A stretch of 39,544 bases of DNA from Lingula anatina (Eukaryota > Brachiopoda > Lingulata > Lingulida > Lingulidae), in NCBI RefSeq assembly GCF_001039355.2, contig NW_019773992.1, positions 6,460 through 46,003 of the forward strand, written 5' to 3'. The translations under genes were made by a program, and so were the position numbers. The notes under the pieces were generated by a model that saw only the letters and a list, made by a program, of their open reading frames with translations, searched no databases and was not told where the DNA came from. Each line of letters starts with the position of its first letter. Within the stretch, counting starts at the first letter, position 1. This document shows, one piece after another, positions 11,987 to 20,859 of this stretch.

Positions 11987-14900
11987 ATTGATAATAATAA
12001 TTGGATCCGCCCCTGTACATGTACAACATGCAAAGGCCACAAGTAGTAAGGAATCAGGCTGAGGGTTACTATCGGTGGGTGGATTGTTTGTTTGTTTGTT
12101 TGTTTGTTTGTATGTTTGCATCATTTTTTGGGGGGTAACTAGGGCTACGAATGCTTAGGGCTACGAAGTCTTATGTCGTGTAATTTGATAGTAATCCTAG
12201 AGATGAATTTGACGGCCATATTTCCACGTGGCGATAAAACGCATGCGCAGAAAGTTCATTTTCCGGCAAATTCAATAACGACGTTTGCGACAACCTACTT
12301 CGTTGGGGTATTTTTTTTTTTTTATTCTATTTATTTATTAATTTCTTATTGTTATTATTATTATTTTATTTTTTTTTTTTTGAGAAAGGACGAAAATCGG
12401 TACACGCGTAGGATGTTATCTATAAAAATAAAAAAGTGTGGCCTTTATAACCATATTGAGAATGATCCAGTACACATGTACAGTACAAGGAGCTTAAAAT
12501 TACATTTCTATCAAAACAGAGAGCAATACCCGTGGTTATCTTTCCGTCGCCAGTATGCTATTCCAATCAAGATGCCAGTTCAGAAAAAAATAGTAAATAA
12601 TCTCTTGTACAAGCTGATTAATTTCCCTTCTACCTCCTGAATATTGCTATTTATAAAATATATCCCACAGTCTAAATACGTAGCATGTATCCTGATGATG
12701 GAGATGTGATTGTAAATCCTTCTGTAAATAAAACTACCTTGTCAATAAACAAATATCGCCATTCATTTTGTTAAAGAAGCAGTTTGTAAGCTGACCGCGC
12801 TCTTTGTCCAATCAAAAGCTATTGTAAGTTATAAGGTTGTCAGAAATCCAAAATGAGAGTAGGCGTAAGCATCACTGTTGACACTCTCTATGTCTATTGT
12901 GAGTCGTAGTTGTCCAATAAAGAAATGTAGTCTTCACTGTTGACGCGAGCTATTGTAAGTTATAAGGTACATCATTGTTGACACAATCTATTGTTAGTTG
13001 TAAGGTAGTCACAAATCGAGTAAACTTCACTGTTGACAAACTGAATTGTAAGTAGTAGTTGCCCAAAATTTTCTTGTATGATATGTATACCATTTAGACA
13101 TAGACATATTTGATTACAAGGGCACTTGAGCTATCAAATATGCACTGTGTCCACTGCGTGTCTAAGCTGAACTGTTTGTATACCCGCTTATCGAATCAAC
13201 CCAATAATGCACTGAAACAAACTTCAGTGCAAGCATACTATTACCTATAAGATAAGACGCGACAAAAAATATCAGAACAGACGAGATAAGATTTTCAAAA
13301 ACAAAGACAATGATGTCATAAAAAATTTAAATACATCAGAAAAAAATAATAAAAAGACTTTAAAAAGAAAACAATAAAAAAGCATTCGTTACCCCCAAAA
13401 AATGATGCAAACAAATAGACAAACAAACAAATAAACAAACAAACAATCCACCCACATTCAAAACACCGATAGTAACCCTCAGCCTGATTTCTTATTACTG
13501 CCACATAATCTGCATTTTGATAAAGAGATGATGCGTTAAAACTAGTATTCGAATTAGCATACTTATTTTTTCAATCATTTTTTATGACATATATCCAGTT
13601 TATTTTACCTCTCTGATGTTATTTTTGTTTCAGCGCTATAGACATCAAATAAACAAATAAATTGTGAGGAGAGATGACATGATATGATATGATATGAAAT
13701 TATATCATTATGCTGATCATTTGTTGTTACCAGGGTGGCTGGACTCCTTTACATGGGGCAGCGTATGGAGGTCATAAAAGCATCGTAAAGCTTCTCCTGG
13801 AGCGTGGAGCTGATTCTAATATTACGGATAAGGTTTGTGCTACAAAATGTTATATACAAAAAATGCACTAGAGTAAGTTGGTTGGTTTAACACATTTGGT
13901 ATACTTCAACGTTTTATTTTGATGAATGCTGTTTCGCTTTATTCTTATTTGGGTAAATTAATAAATTTAATGCAATGTAAATAAAGACAGCATAGGACAG
14001 GACATCACATGCAAAAAACCAAGTACACATTATTACCTCTATATGTAGGATTTCCCATTTCTTGGATTAATTGGTAATGTGTGTACCTTTTTTAAAATTT
14101 CATCTCGATGTTAATTTTAGTACATAAAATATATGAATAAAATGTAGAGAAATACAACATGATATGATATAATTATGCTGATCATTTATTGTTACCAGGA
14201 TAGCAGAACTCCTTTAATTGATTTTCTTTTCTTGTTGTTTTCTTGTTAGTATTACTTCTGCATCACTTATGTAAGCATATAAATATGGCAAGTTCTTTTG
14301 TCGCAACGTGTTTGAAAAAAATCTAAAAAACAAACATATATTACTGTGACAAAACAGTGTAAACTTCCTTGATTTGTAGGATAAACTAAGACCACATGAC
14401 TTGGCTGTAAAAACGAAACATGAATGCATAATGATAATGCTGCAGAGATTTTCTTCGCCGTTGATTCAGGTTAGTTTTGTCGAATGACGTAATTATTACT
14501 CACTTAAAATTAGGAAGAAACCTATATGTTATTCAAATTTCTATTATGTCTGATAATTAGGTTGGCACAATCGATTTTTTTCTGGTTGTCATAACACTCA
14601 TTCAACCTCTAAGAGTTATGGGTCAATGTTGATTATTTCAGACTCATCTTCTCCAAAAATTAATTGCTACAATAAGTGACCAAGTGTCTGTGAGACGTAT
14701 CCGGTTCCTGGGACGTAGGCTGGGAGTACCGGACGCTAAGCTAGACAACATAAGGTGCCAGAATCCAAACAATGCACAGGAGGAATCATTCCAGATTCTG
14801 AGGGAGTGGATGAAAAGGACAGCAGGGGCGACAGTCCATAACCTGTTCAAGGCTCTGAAGGACCATCAGTTGAACGCATGTCTTGGTTAGTAATTCTGAC

Positions 14901-15394
14901 ATCTCAATCTCGGTTCTGTTTGGATGGACTTGGTCAGAAATGTTTGTTTTTTTATTTTATTTTTGATCATTTTGATAAAAATAACCATTTGAGAAAAAGT
15001 TGAAATATATTTTGTTTTATCTTTTATCTTTCTTGCGCATCAATTATAAGTGTATTATAAAACTATGACTCTTGAAACTTATTAAATGGTTTTATTTAAA
15101 TTTACAGACCATGTCAAGAATGAATATCTTACCCTAAGTAAAGAAATATTGGCCAAGTCGGATGATGAGTTCAGCACGTTTTGTGCTTCTCTCGAGTATA
15201 CAGATGGTCTCACATTATCTGCTATGAAGAAGATAAATATGAGATGTTACGTCTCTGATGACATGAGATATATGGGTTTGCCCCTTACAAGGTACAACGC
15301 CAATTCCAAAGAGCGAATGGCCTTGTACCGCCTTGAATGGAATGGCAACTACGAGATTCCGGCTTCGTACGCACGGAGGGCTGTCGTTAGTTGA
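10141..15394 (+). CDS. ankyrin-repeat death-domain protein (gene 1)
   Basis: Joining 10141-10239, 11306-11404, 13734-13832, 14380-14469, 14642-14885 and 15108-15394 gives one open frame of 305 residues ending at TGA 15392-15394. The order is four ankyrin repeats (about 1-129), a death domain (about 130-211), and a 95-residue C-terminal region of unknown type. All junctions are GT-AG; the first four introns are phase 0 and the last is phase 1. No signal peptide or membrane segment is seen, so a cytoplasmic adaptor is likely. From family knowledge, ankyrin repeats bind proteins and death domains assemble by homotypic contact in cell-death or NF-kB-type signalling. Partner and ligand are unknown. 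The paralogue lies at 31695-37206. Confidence 0.75.
10440..10650. repeat. older GC-rich repeat in intron 1
   Basis: The block with TTTGTGTTTTATTCTTTCC, CGGTCACAACC and GGGTGACGCACTCCCGCACT is closely matched in gene 2 intron 1 at about 32990-33147 and 33802-33860. It therefore predates the gene duplication, or is shared by it. Here it lacks the 654-bp insertion present in gene 2. Confidence 0.6.
10752..11206. mobile_element. insertion in gene 1 intron 1
   Basis: Gene 2 runs straight from GAGCCGGAATAATACT to TTTGCAAAGATT (34267-34303), whereas gene 1 has about 450 extra bases. The extra segment starts near GTAACAG and ends near ATGTTAC, a short inverted pair. It also holds a direct repeat of about 30 bases (GTGTGAACATGGCAGAAACA at about 10797 and 11062). 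The class is unknown. Confidence 0.4.
11306..11404 (+). CDS. gene 1 exon 2, ankyrin repeat
   Basis: This 99-nt phase-0 exon is one canonical repeat: GWSPLHLAALKGNVDMVKLF then LDSGAEVNAEDS. The acceptor is TTTCACCAG and the donor is GTAAGA. The orthologous exon in gene 2 is 34377-34475. Confidence 0.9.
11785..12015. mobile_element. hAT-like MITE with TACAT duplication
   Basis: The ends are CAGGGGCGGATTTAG and, inverted, CAGGGGCGGATCCAA. TACAT flanks both sides (11780-11784 and 12016-12020). Gene 2 intron 2 has the unfilled site AATACATGTACAAC at about 34828. CAGGGGCGGAT termini suggest the hAT superfamily, though 8-bp duplications are more usual there. A (TA)n array sits inside at 11922-11984. 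Confidence 0.75.
11922..11984. repeat. (AT)n microsatellite
   Basis: A pure AT array inside the small MITE. Frames through it are artefacts. Confidence 0.95.
12042..13499. mobile_element. 1.46-kb foldback element
   Basis: The arms of about 110 bases are inverted copies: GAATCAGGCTGAGGGTTACT at 12051 matches the complement at about 13470-13490. Both carry a (GTTT)n stretch and GCATCATTTTTTGGGGG. GCCACA flanks both sides (12036-12041 and 13500-13505), and gene 2 shows the unfilled site GGCCACATACTCGGC at about 34848. No transposase frame was seen. Short repeats near CACTGTTGAC lie in the interior. Confidence 0.8.
12873..13080. repeat. degenerate tandem repeat inside foldback element
   Basis: CACTGTTGAC-type starts recur at 12873, 12935, 12973 and 13028. 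Each is followed by variants of CTATTGTAAGTTATAAGGT. The spacing is uneven (62, 38 and 55 bases). Confidence 0.55.
13734..13832 (+). CDS. gene 1 exon 3, ankyrin repeat
   Basis: A 99-nt phase-0 exon reading GGWTPLHGAAYGGHKSIVKL then LLERGADSNITDK. The acceptor is TTACCAG and the donor is GTTTGT. It belongs to the same subfamily as gene 2 exons 3-6. Confidence 0.92.
14199..14249 (+). pseudogene. relic ankyrin exon in gene 1
   Basis: After a good acceptor (TTACCAG, 14198) the frame starts DSRTPLI, like gene 2 exon 6 (DGRTPLH). It then breaks directly into sequence matching the intron that follows that exon in gene 2 (TTGTTGTTTTCTTGT), with an in-frame TAG at about 14247. The exon body and donor are deleted. 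Skipping this relic keeps the frame, because its neighbours are phase 0. Confidence 0.75.
14380..14469 (+). CDS. gene 1 exon 4, terminal ankyrin-like repeat
   Basis: A 90-nt phase-0 exon reading DKLRPHDLAVKTKHECIMIM then LQRFSSPLIQ. It is a shortened capping repeat that lacks the GADxN hairpin. Its partner is gene 2 exon 7 at 36731-36820, of identical length. Confidence 0.85.
14642..14885 (+). CDS. gene 1 exon 5, death domain
   Basis: The exon begins THLLQKLIATISDQVSVRRI and continues through LGRRLGVPDAKLDNI, SFQILREWMKRTAG, and ATVHNLFKALKDHQLNAC. The pattern of helices, with W in ILREWM, ATVxxLxxAL and a final short helix, is that of a complete death domain. The donor is GTTAGT at 14886 and the intron is phase 1. 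Gene 2 shares this exon only as far as SFQIL. Confidence 0.88.
15108..15394 (+). CDS. gene 1 exon 6, C-terminal region
   Basis: After acceptor TTTACAG the split codon makes Asp and the frame runs 94 residues to TGA 15392-15394. The first part, KEILAKSDDEFSTFCASLEY, resembles the last helix of a CARD, but no complete CARD is present. The rest (MGLPLTRYNANSKERMALYR and onward) is not recognised. The exon is supported by frame, phase and a normal codon mix. Confidence 0.7.
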
Positions 15395-15609
15395 CCTTGT
15401 GTTTTTGATATGACAGAGGGTCGGCAAGTTATCGGCGTGTTACTTCTAATATGTGTTGAATTATTACTTCTACGTTGATCGCGTTGAATTATTTGAATTA
15501 TTGACTTGTGTAAAACGTGCCACTGCTTGACAGTATTATTACAAACATATATTTTACTGTTTTTTTTACAAATTATAAACAATACATTGCATATAATTAC
15601 CATTTAGCC
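15395..15609 (+). other. gene 1 3' UTR start
   Basis: This non-coding sequence directly follows the stop, up to the TA dinucleotide that borders the Tc1-like element. No AATAAA was seen before that insertion. Confidence 0.4.
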
Positions 15610-15789
15610 TACACACACTGGACAATAGAAGTGTCACCTCTACTGAATCAATATTTTGTAGGAGATAAAAGACTGTGGAATGATATGCTCCTGGTGTCAT
15701 TTCATTAACATCAAAATTTCCAAAAAAAAAAAAAAAAAAATGAGAACAAAACATACATTCTACCAAGATATGCAGTTTCAAGTCCAAAA

Positions 15790-16025
15790 TTAGTAGTTAG
15801 TGGCATAGCCATGTGACCTTATAAAAGCTGCCAGTCTACGAGGCAAGGATTCATGTAATTGTCTGATGCGTTCAGGGCTTATGCTGGCCCAAGCATGAAA
15901 CACTGAATATAACAGAGTGTGTCTGCTGGTTGGACTGGCATTTGTCAAATTTCTGGCATATCATTCCATACATTTTCTATAATGTTTGCATCCGGACTCT
16001 GGGCAGGCCACATCATAATAACTTT
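15790..16025 (-). pseudogene. Tc1/mariner transposase C-terminus remnant
   Basis: The minus strand reads WPAQSPDANIIENVWNDMPE, the family signature around the third catalytic acidic residue, then a stop. After a frame shift it reads WASISPERIRQLHESLPRRL and AAFIRSHGYATNY with a stop at 15790. Only about the last 60-70 residues remain. It is non-functional. Confidence 0.8.
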
Positions 16026-16084
16026 TTCTTCTACAACCGGAGCCTAAATATATTGTAAACAATGTACCTGACAATGTCAAGAAA

Positions 16085-17004
16085 TTGCTTTGTAAGTTCA
16101 AAATTATCAGAAACTGTAGAGGAAGTAAAGGAGGTGTTGAACGAAATAGAAGGATAAACTATGTATCAAGTAGAAGAATAACATCTAGAACCAGTAGAAA
16201 TGGGAATGATGATTATCAAAGTGGTGTAAACTTTCTGAACTTAAAGTATGTGATAACTGAAAGAACTGTACAGGCACCCACAATCAAGTTGGCACTTATG
16301 AACTGTAGATCAGTGAGGAATAAGGGGTCTATCATACGTGACTTGGTGAAGGATGACAATATTGATTTAGTCTCCTTAGTGGAAACCTGAATAACACCCG
16401 ATCTTCAACATCATATGCTAGCCGATATTACCCCAACCGTTACCAGTGTATTCATATACTCCGCATGTCTCAGAGAGGGGGTGGAGTTGCTTTTCTTTCA
16501 CAGGACAGTTTCACAGTAACCCAACAGCCAAAAAGGATTGATCCATTGTCTTTTGAGTACATTGAGGTTTTAGTTACAGCTATATCAGTGACAATGCATA
16601 TCATTACAGTATACAGAATACCGCCATCTAAAACCAATAATTTGCGAAAAGTTTTATTCCTTAGTGAGTTTTCTGATCTCTTTGAGTACCTAGCACCTCT
16701 TCGAGGGAAACTTCTTATCGTCAGCGACTTGAATATACACTGGGATGATCAACACATTTCTGAAACCAAGCAGTTTGCTTCATTAATTGATTCATTTGGA
16801 CTTAAACAATACGTGTTAGATCCCACCCATGTTCGTGGCCATACGCTTGATATGGTATTGGCTAGGGAAAGTGATTCACTTGTAACATCATGTGAGGTAG
16901 GGCTTTTACTTTCTGACCATCATGTTATCAACACCACCCTTAGATGTGGCAGACCGCACCCCAGTAAGGAGAAAGTCTCGTTCAGAAAAAATCAAGGGCA
17001 TTGA
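16085..17004 (+). pseudogene. retrotransposon endonuclease remnant
   Basis: The first frame (16085-16390) ends LALMNCRSVRNKGSIIRDLV then DLVSLVET followed by TGA, where the family normally has Trp (TGG to TGA). After a frame change, 16465-17004 reads RGGGVAFLSQDSF, LLIVSDLNIHWDD (usually GDFN), LDPTHVRGHTLDMVLAR and LLLSDHHVI, the endonuclease motifs in order. It is inactive as it stands. Confidence 0.8.
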
Positions 17005-17472
17005 TGTGAATGCATTACAACGACATGTGACATCACAGCTGGGTGATTTAAGTTTTGATAATGTGGGTCCTGAGGAATGTGTGCTTCTGTATGACAGGAC
17101 ATTAACAACTGCACTTGACAACCGTGCACCTGTCAAACTAAAACATTTGTTAAGAAAGATCTGCAACCTTGGATGAATGATCACATTCTGGAGGCAAAGC
17201 GAGATAGAAGGAAGGCGGAGAGGAAGTGGCGAAGTAGTAAATTAACTGTCCATCATCAGATCTATAAAGAAGCATGTTGCCATGTAAACAAATTAATCTG
17301 TCAAGCTAAAGAAACATATTATTCTGACATGATACAAGAATGTAATGGTGATACCAAAGCTTTATTTAGAACTGTCAACACTTTTCTGGGAATAAACAAT
17401 TGCTCTAAGTATCCCAAAACAGATTCAGTGAAAGATCTAGCAAATAACATGAGTGACTTTTTTTGTGTCTAA
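16922..17472 (+). pseudogene. retrotransposon linker between EN and RT
   Basis: Two frames, 16922-17176 and 17173-17472, carry the basic linker region (AKRDRRKAERKWRSSKLTVH and YKEACCHVNKLICQAKETYY) expected between endonuclease and reverse transcriptase. Frame shifts lie near 16990 and 17170. Confidence 0.65.
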
Positions 17473-18801
17473 AGTCAGTAATATCAACGCTGAACTTTCT
17501 GAATTAGAAAAGACTGTGACTGTGTCATCGCATCCACCTTTGTCAGAACTTTTACAAGAAACACAGTCACTCATCACTATGTTTGAACCAACAGCCACTT
17601 GTGAAGTAACAAAGATAATAAACAGTTTCAGAAAGACATCATGCATGTTAGGCCCGATCCCATCATCATTATTAGTTCAGATTCTTCCGGCTGTAATAAA
17701 TTTGATTGTGGAAATCATCAAGAAATGTTTCACTGTGGGTGTTTTTCCAAAAAAGTTTAAATCTGCAATAATTCGCCCACTACTCAAAAAGGACAACCTT
17801 GACACAGATCCTTTGGTAAACTATCGTCCGGTTTCCAATTTGGCATTTTTATCTAAGGTAGTAGAGAGGGTTTTAGCAGTTAGACTATTTAAGCATTAAG
17901 AAGCAAACAATCTTGTTGAAGGGATGCAGTCGGCCTACAAATTTAATCATAGCACAGAATCTGCACTTTTGAGAATTAAAAATGATTTGTTAAGTGGCGT
18001 TAACAAATATTCTGCTACTGTATGTTATTGGTACTGTTAGATTTGTCTGCTGCCTTTGATACAGTAGCCAATAATATTTTATTGACATTTCTAGAGCAGA
18101 GTGTAGGAGTTAGAGATAAGGCCTTTAATCTTTTAAGATCCTATCCTGTTGGGAGAATGCATCAAGTTAATATAAATGGCGTGCTTTCTGAACTCTCACA
18201 GCTTTTATTTGGTGTTCCTCAGGGGAACGTTCTTGGCCCTCTAAAGTTTTGTGTTTACACATTACCCCTTGGAGCAATTCTGCTTTATCATAAGATAGGT
18301 TACCACTTTTATGCAGATGATACTCAGTTGTACACATCTTGTAACATCCATGATCCAGCATTGTCTGTGAATACCATTGTTGATTGCATATCAGATCTCA
18401 GAGGTTGGCTCATTTCAAACAAATTGAAAATAAATGATGGAAAAATAGAATTTTTAGTCATTACTCAACCCCACAACAAGGGCCTTGCTCACAACTTGCA
18501 ACTTAAAATTGGAGCTAGTATGGCATTTCCCTCCCCCCATGTAAAAATATACTTTGACTCTACACTTTCAATGGACAAAAAGATCTCCAACATCACAAGG
18601 TCTTGTTTATTCAACATTCGGAATATTGGCACCATAAGGAAATATCTGAATCAATCATCTGCTGCTACTGTTATACACTCATTGGTAACTTACAGGCTAG
18701 ATTATTGCAATTCTGTATAATATGGATGTCCAGATGATAAGATCAAAAGATTACAACGCATCCAGAATATCTCAGCACGCCGCCTCTATAACCGTTAGAT
18801 A
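17453..18801 (+). pseudogene. retrotransposon reverse transcriptase remnant
   Basis: The fingers region reads FKSAIIRPLLKKDNLD and NYRPVSNLAFLSKVVERVL, then an in-frame TAA at about 17897. The same frame continues NNLVEGMQSAYKFNHSTESA. After a shift, 18022-18720 has LDLSAAFDTV, GVPQGNVLGPLKF and the catalytic YADD in HFYADDTQLYTS. Past the stop at 18718-18720, YGCPDDKIKRLQRIQNISAR ends at a TAG. Confidence 0.85.
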
Positions 18802-19002
18802 ATTACCTGTATCTTGCCATATTGGAGGAAGACATGAATAACATTTGCTGTACATGTACAAGACCAACAATACAATCCCATGGTATAGCGGTTTTATACT
18901 CATTAGTCACATTATAAGTAGACCAGGCATTCTAACTACCCAAGATCTGCTTAATTTTATCACTCTGATTTAGGGGGTGATAGTTCTATTGTCCAGTGTG
19001 TG

Positions 19003-20206
19003 TAGAGCTCTATGTTGCTTTTGTGAATTTTTGTAAGAGCTAATACATCTGATGCTTTTTGTGAACTGAATATTTTAAATGCATTAACATAGGTTTTAGT
19101 CTCTCATAACCCTCAGTAGGGTGGGTTTTACTTTTTACGTGTAAGACAATAAGACATTTTCAGGCGCTTGTATCTATGCACTAGTATTGGGTAAAATATA
19201 ATTATTATCGTGCGAAGTAACAATGTTATTTTAATCAAATATGAAATTATATCATAGTGATGGCTTTAATCCAGCTAAATACCAACAAGTTTAACGGCGA
19301 TTTTTGGATCAAGGCAATGCGCCATAAATGCCATGGCGGAGGTGTCATCTACAAGTCGCATTTACTCGACCGTAGTTTTATCATACCAATATTGCAACAT
19401 CTTTTGCTTTATAACAACTGAATACAACGTTACCAGTTTTTGATGTTTTGGTCATACATTTTTGAAACCATTCGATTCATTGCTAACGTGAATTGTTTTA
19501 TGTACAATTCTGTTCATTTGTAATGGGAACATGTATGTCCCTTTGATTTATGTACAATATTAAGTACAAATTATGTATGTATTTTAGTTGTCCTGATTAA
19601 ACTGAGTGTTCAGATTTTATCTGTACTCATTATACATATATCATCTGTGTAGATGTGATGCTTCTCTAAAATAATATGTGGGTTGTTGTGATTTCAGTTT
19701 ATCGTAAGCTAGATTTCATTTCTATATCTTGTGCATGTTGCTTGTTAAATGAAGTTGCCTACTTTTAAATGTTAACGTATCCAGGAGACTGTTAATGCAC
19801 TCGTATTGGATTAGTGTGCAAATATATATCACGCTCTGTGGCAATACTATTTTACACATGAGTGAGATTAGCCGTGTATTTCACAGTGGATTTAATCCAG
19901 CTAAAAATACTTACTTGTTTGTCGGGTCACATAGATGATATGGTGACTGTGTTATCTACAAGTCGCCTTCTCATTCCAAAGTATCGAAGAACTTATATTG
20001 CATTATCTGGTCTAAAATGACAACTGCAGACAATACCACTGATACCAGTTATTGATATTCTGATCAGCATATAGCCCCATATGATATGCCAGTAAGACGT
20101 CACCCAATAACATTACCTTATTAAACTCCTTGTGTACGCGCATGTTTGATTTATGTATTGTTTGTTTTTTCAACCTTTGTACTGTACTGTATCTCTATGC
20201 AATAAA
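19003..20206 (+). other. possible gene 1 distal 3' UTR with repeat pair
   Basis: Non-coding. Two diverged direct copies, about 19180-19500 and 19795-20110, share blocks such as TTTAATCCAGCTAAA and ATCTACAAGTCGC at a spacing of about 615 bases. AATAAA lies at 20201-20206. It could be the poly(A) signal of gene 1 once the inserted elements are discounted; this link is inference. Confidence 0.35.
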
Positions 20207-20850
20207 GTTTGATTTTGTGATTCTTCTGATCATGGTCTGGTTTTTCATCGGGAGACTTATTCAATGGTTCCTTAAGGTTTACCGGAGCTTGTCACTTATC
20301 AAGAATTACAGATTAACATATCATTTGTGGTATAAAGCCGATTACAAAAAGGGTTTAGAGGCAAAATATAACTATACATGCACCACTCGGACAGTGCAAC
20401 ATTAAGATTAGAAGTAACTTTCTTGGTGAGGTAACCGTAAGCAGATAGGAGTTGTAATTGAGGACACGTACGTAAAAGAGGTGCTATATTGTATCTCCAA
20501 ATCACATAATTTGACTGGTCATAGACACAGGTGTTTACAAGAACAGGTGGAGGAGTGGGGAATTAGTCCTCCCAACCCCAATTTTAAACACAGTAGCCAA
20601 AAAAGCATCTTTTTCTGACAACTTTTTCTGACTGACTAACTTTTTTTGTGCTTTCCTTTGGGAAAAAATTTGGTCATCATCACTGTTAAACTATCTCAAC
20701 GCCATGAAAATCACCCCACTGTAAATTAAAATAGGGAATATCACATGTATTTTTTGTTTAGACATGTTAAATAAATTTTTAAAAATCTCTTTAGTGATTT
20801 CTTCAGCTACTCGAGGCTTAATTAAAATCAATGTGTGGAGTTAAACACGT
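20207..20850. other. non-coding, nothing recognised
   Basis: No domain, exon signal or clear repeat was seen. Confidence 0.4.
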
Positions 20851-20859
20851 CAAAATCTC

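Larger units (their letters stand above)
16031..18850 (+). mobile_element. decayed CR1/L2-like non-LTR retrotransposon
   Basis: An APE-type endonuclease followed by reverse transcriptase is readable across at least six frame segments with internal stops. The pieces are described separately. The RT wording (QSAYKFNHSTESALLR, LDLSAAFDTV, GVPQGNVLGPL, YADDTQLY) is typical of the CR1/L2/Rex group. It sits inside the Tc1-like element and is therefore younger than it, or joined to it by deletion. Confidence 0.8.
15612..19002. mobile_element. Tc1/mariner-type element, interrupted
   Basis: The terminal repeats are CACACACTGGACAATAGAAG at 15612 and its inverted near-copy ending at 19002, both flanked by TA. 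The first ~110 and last ~140 bases match the compact 243-bp copy at 32003-32245. A minus-strand transposase C-terminus lies just inside the left half, and a decayed retrotransposon fills the middle. The N-terminal transposase region is missing. Confidence 0.75.

Noticed and set aside
11817-12042. Minus-strand frames across the second AT array
   Set aside because: They are an artefact of the microsatellite within a small MITE.
12173-12640. 155-codon plus-strand frame, the longest simple ORF in its area
   Set aside because: It lies inside the foldback element, runs through T-rich low-complexity sequence, is absent from the paralogous intron and shows no domain.
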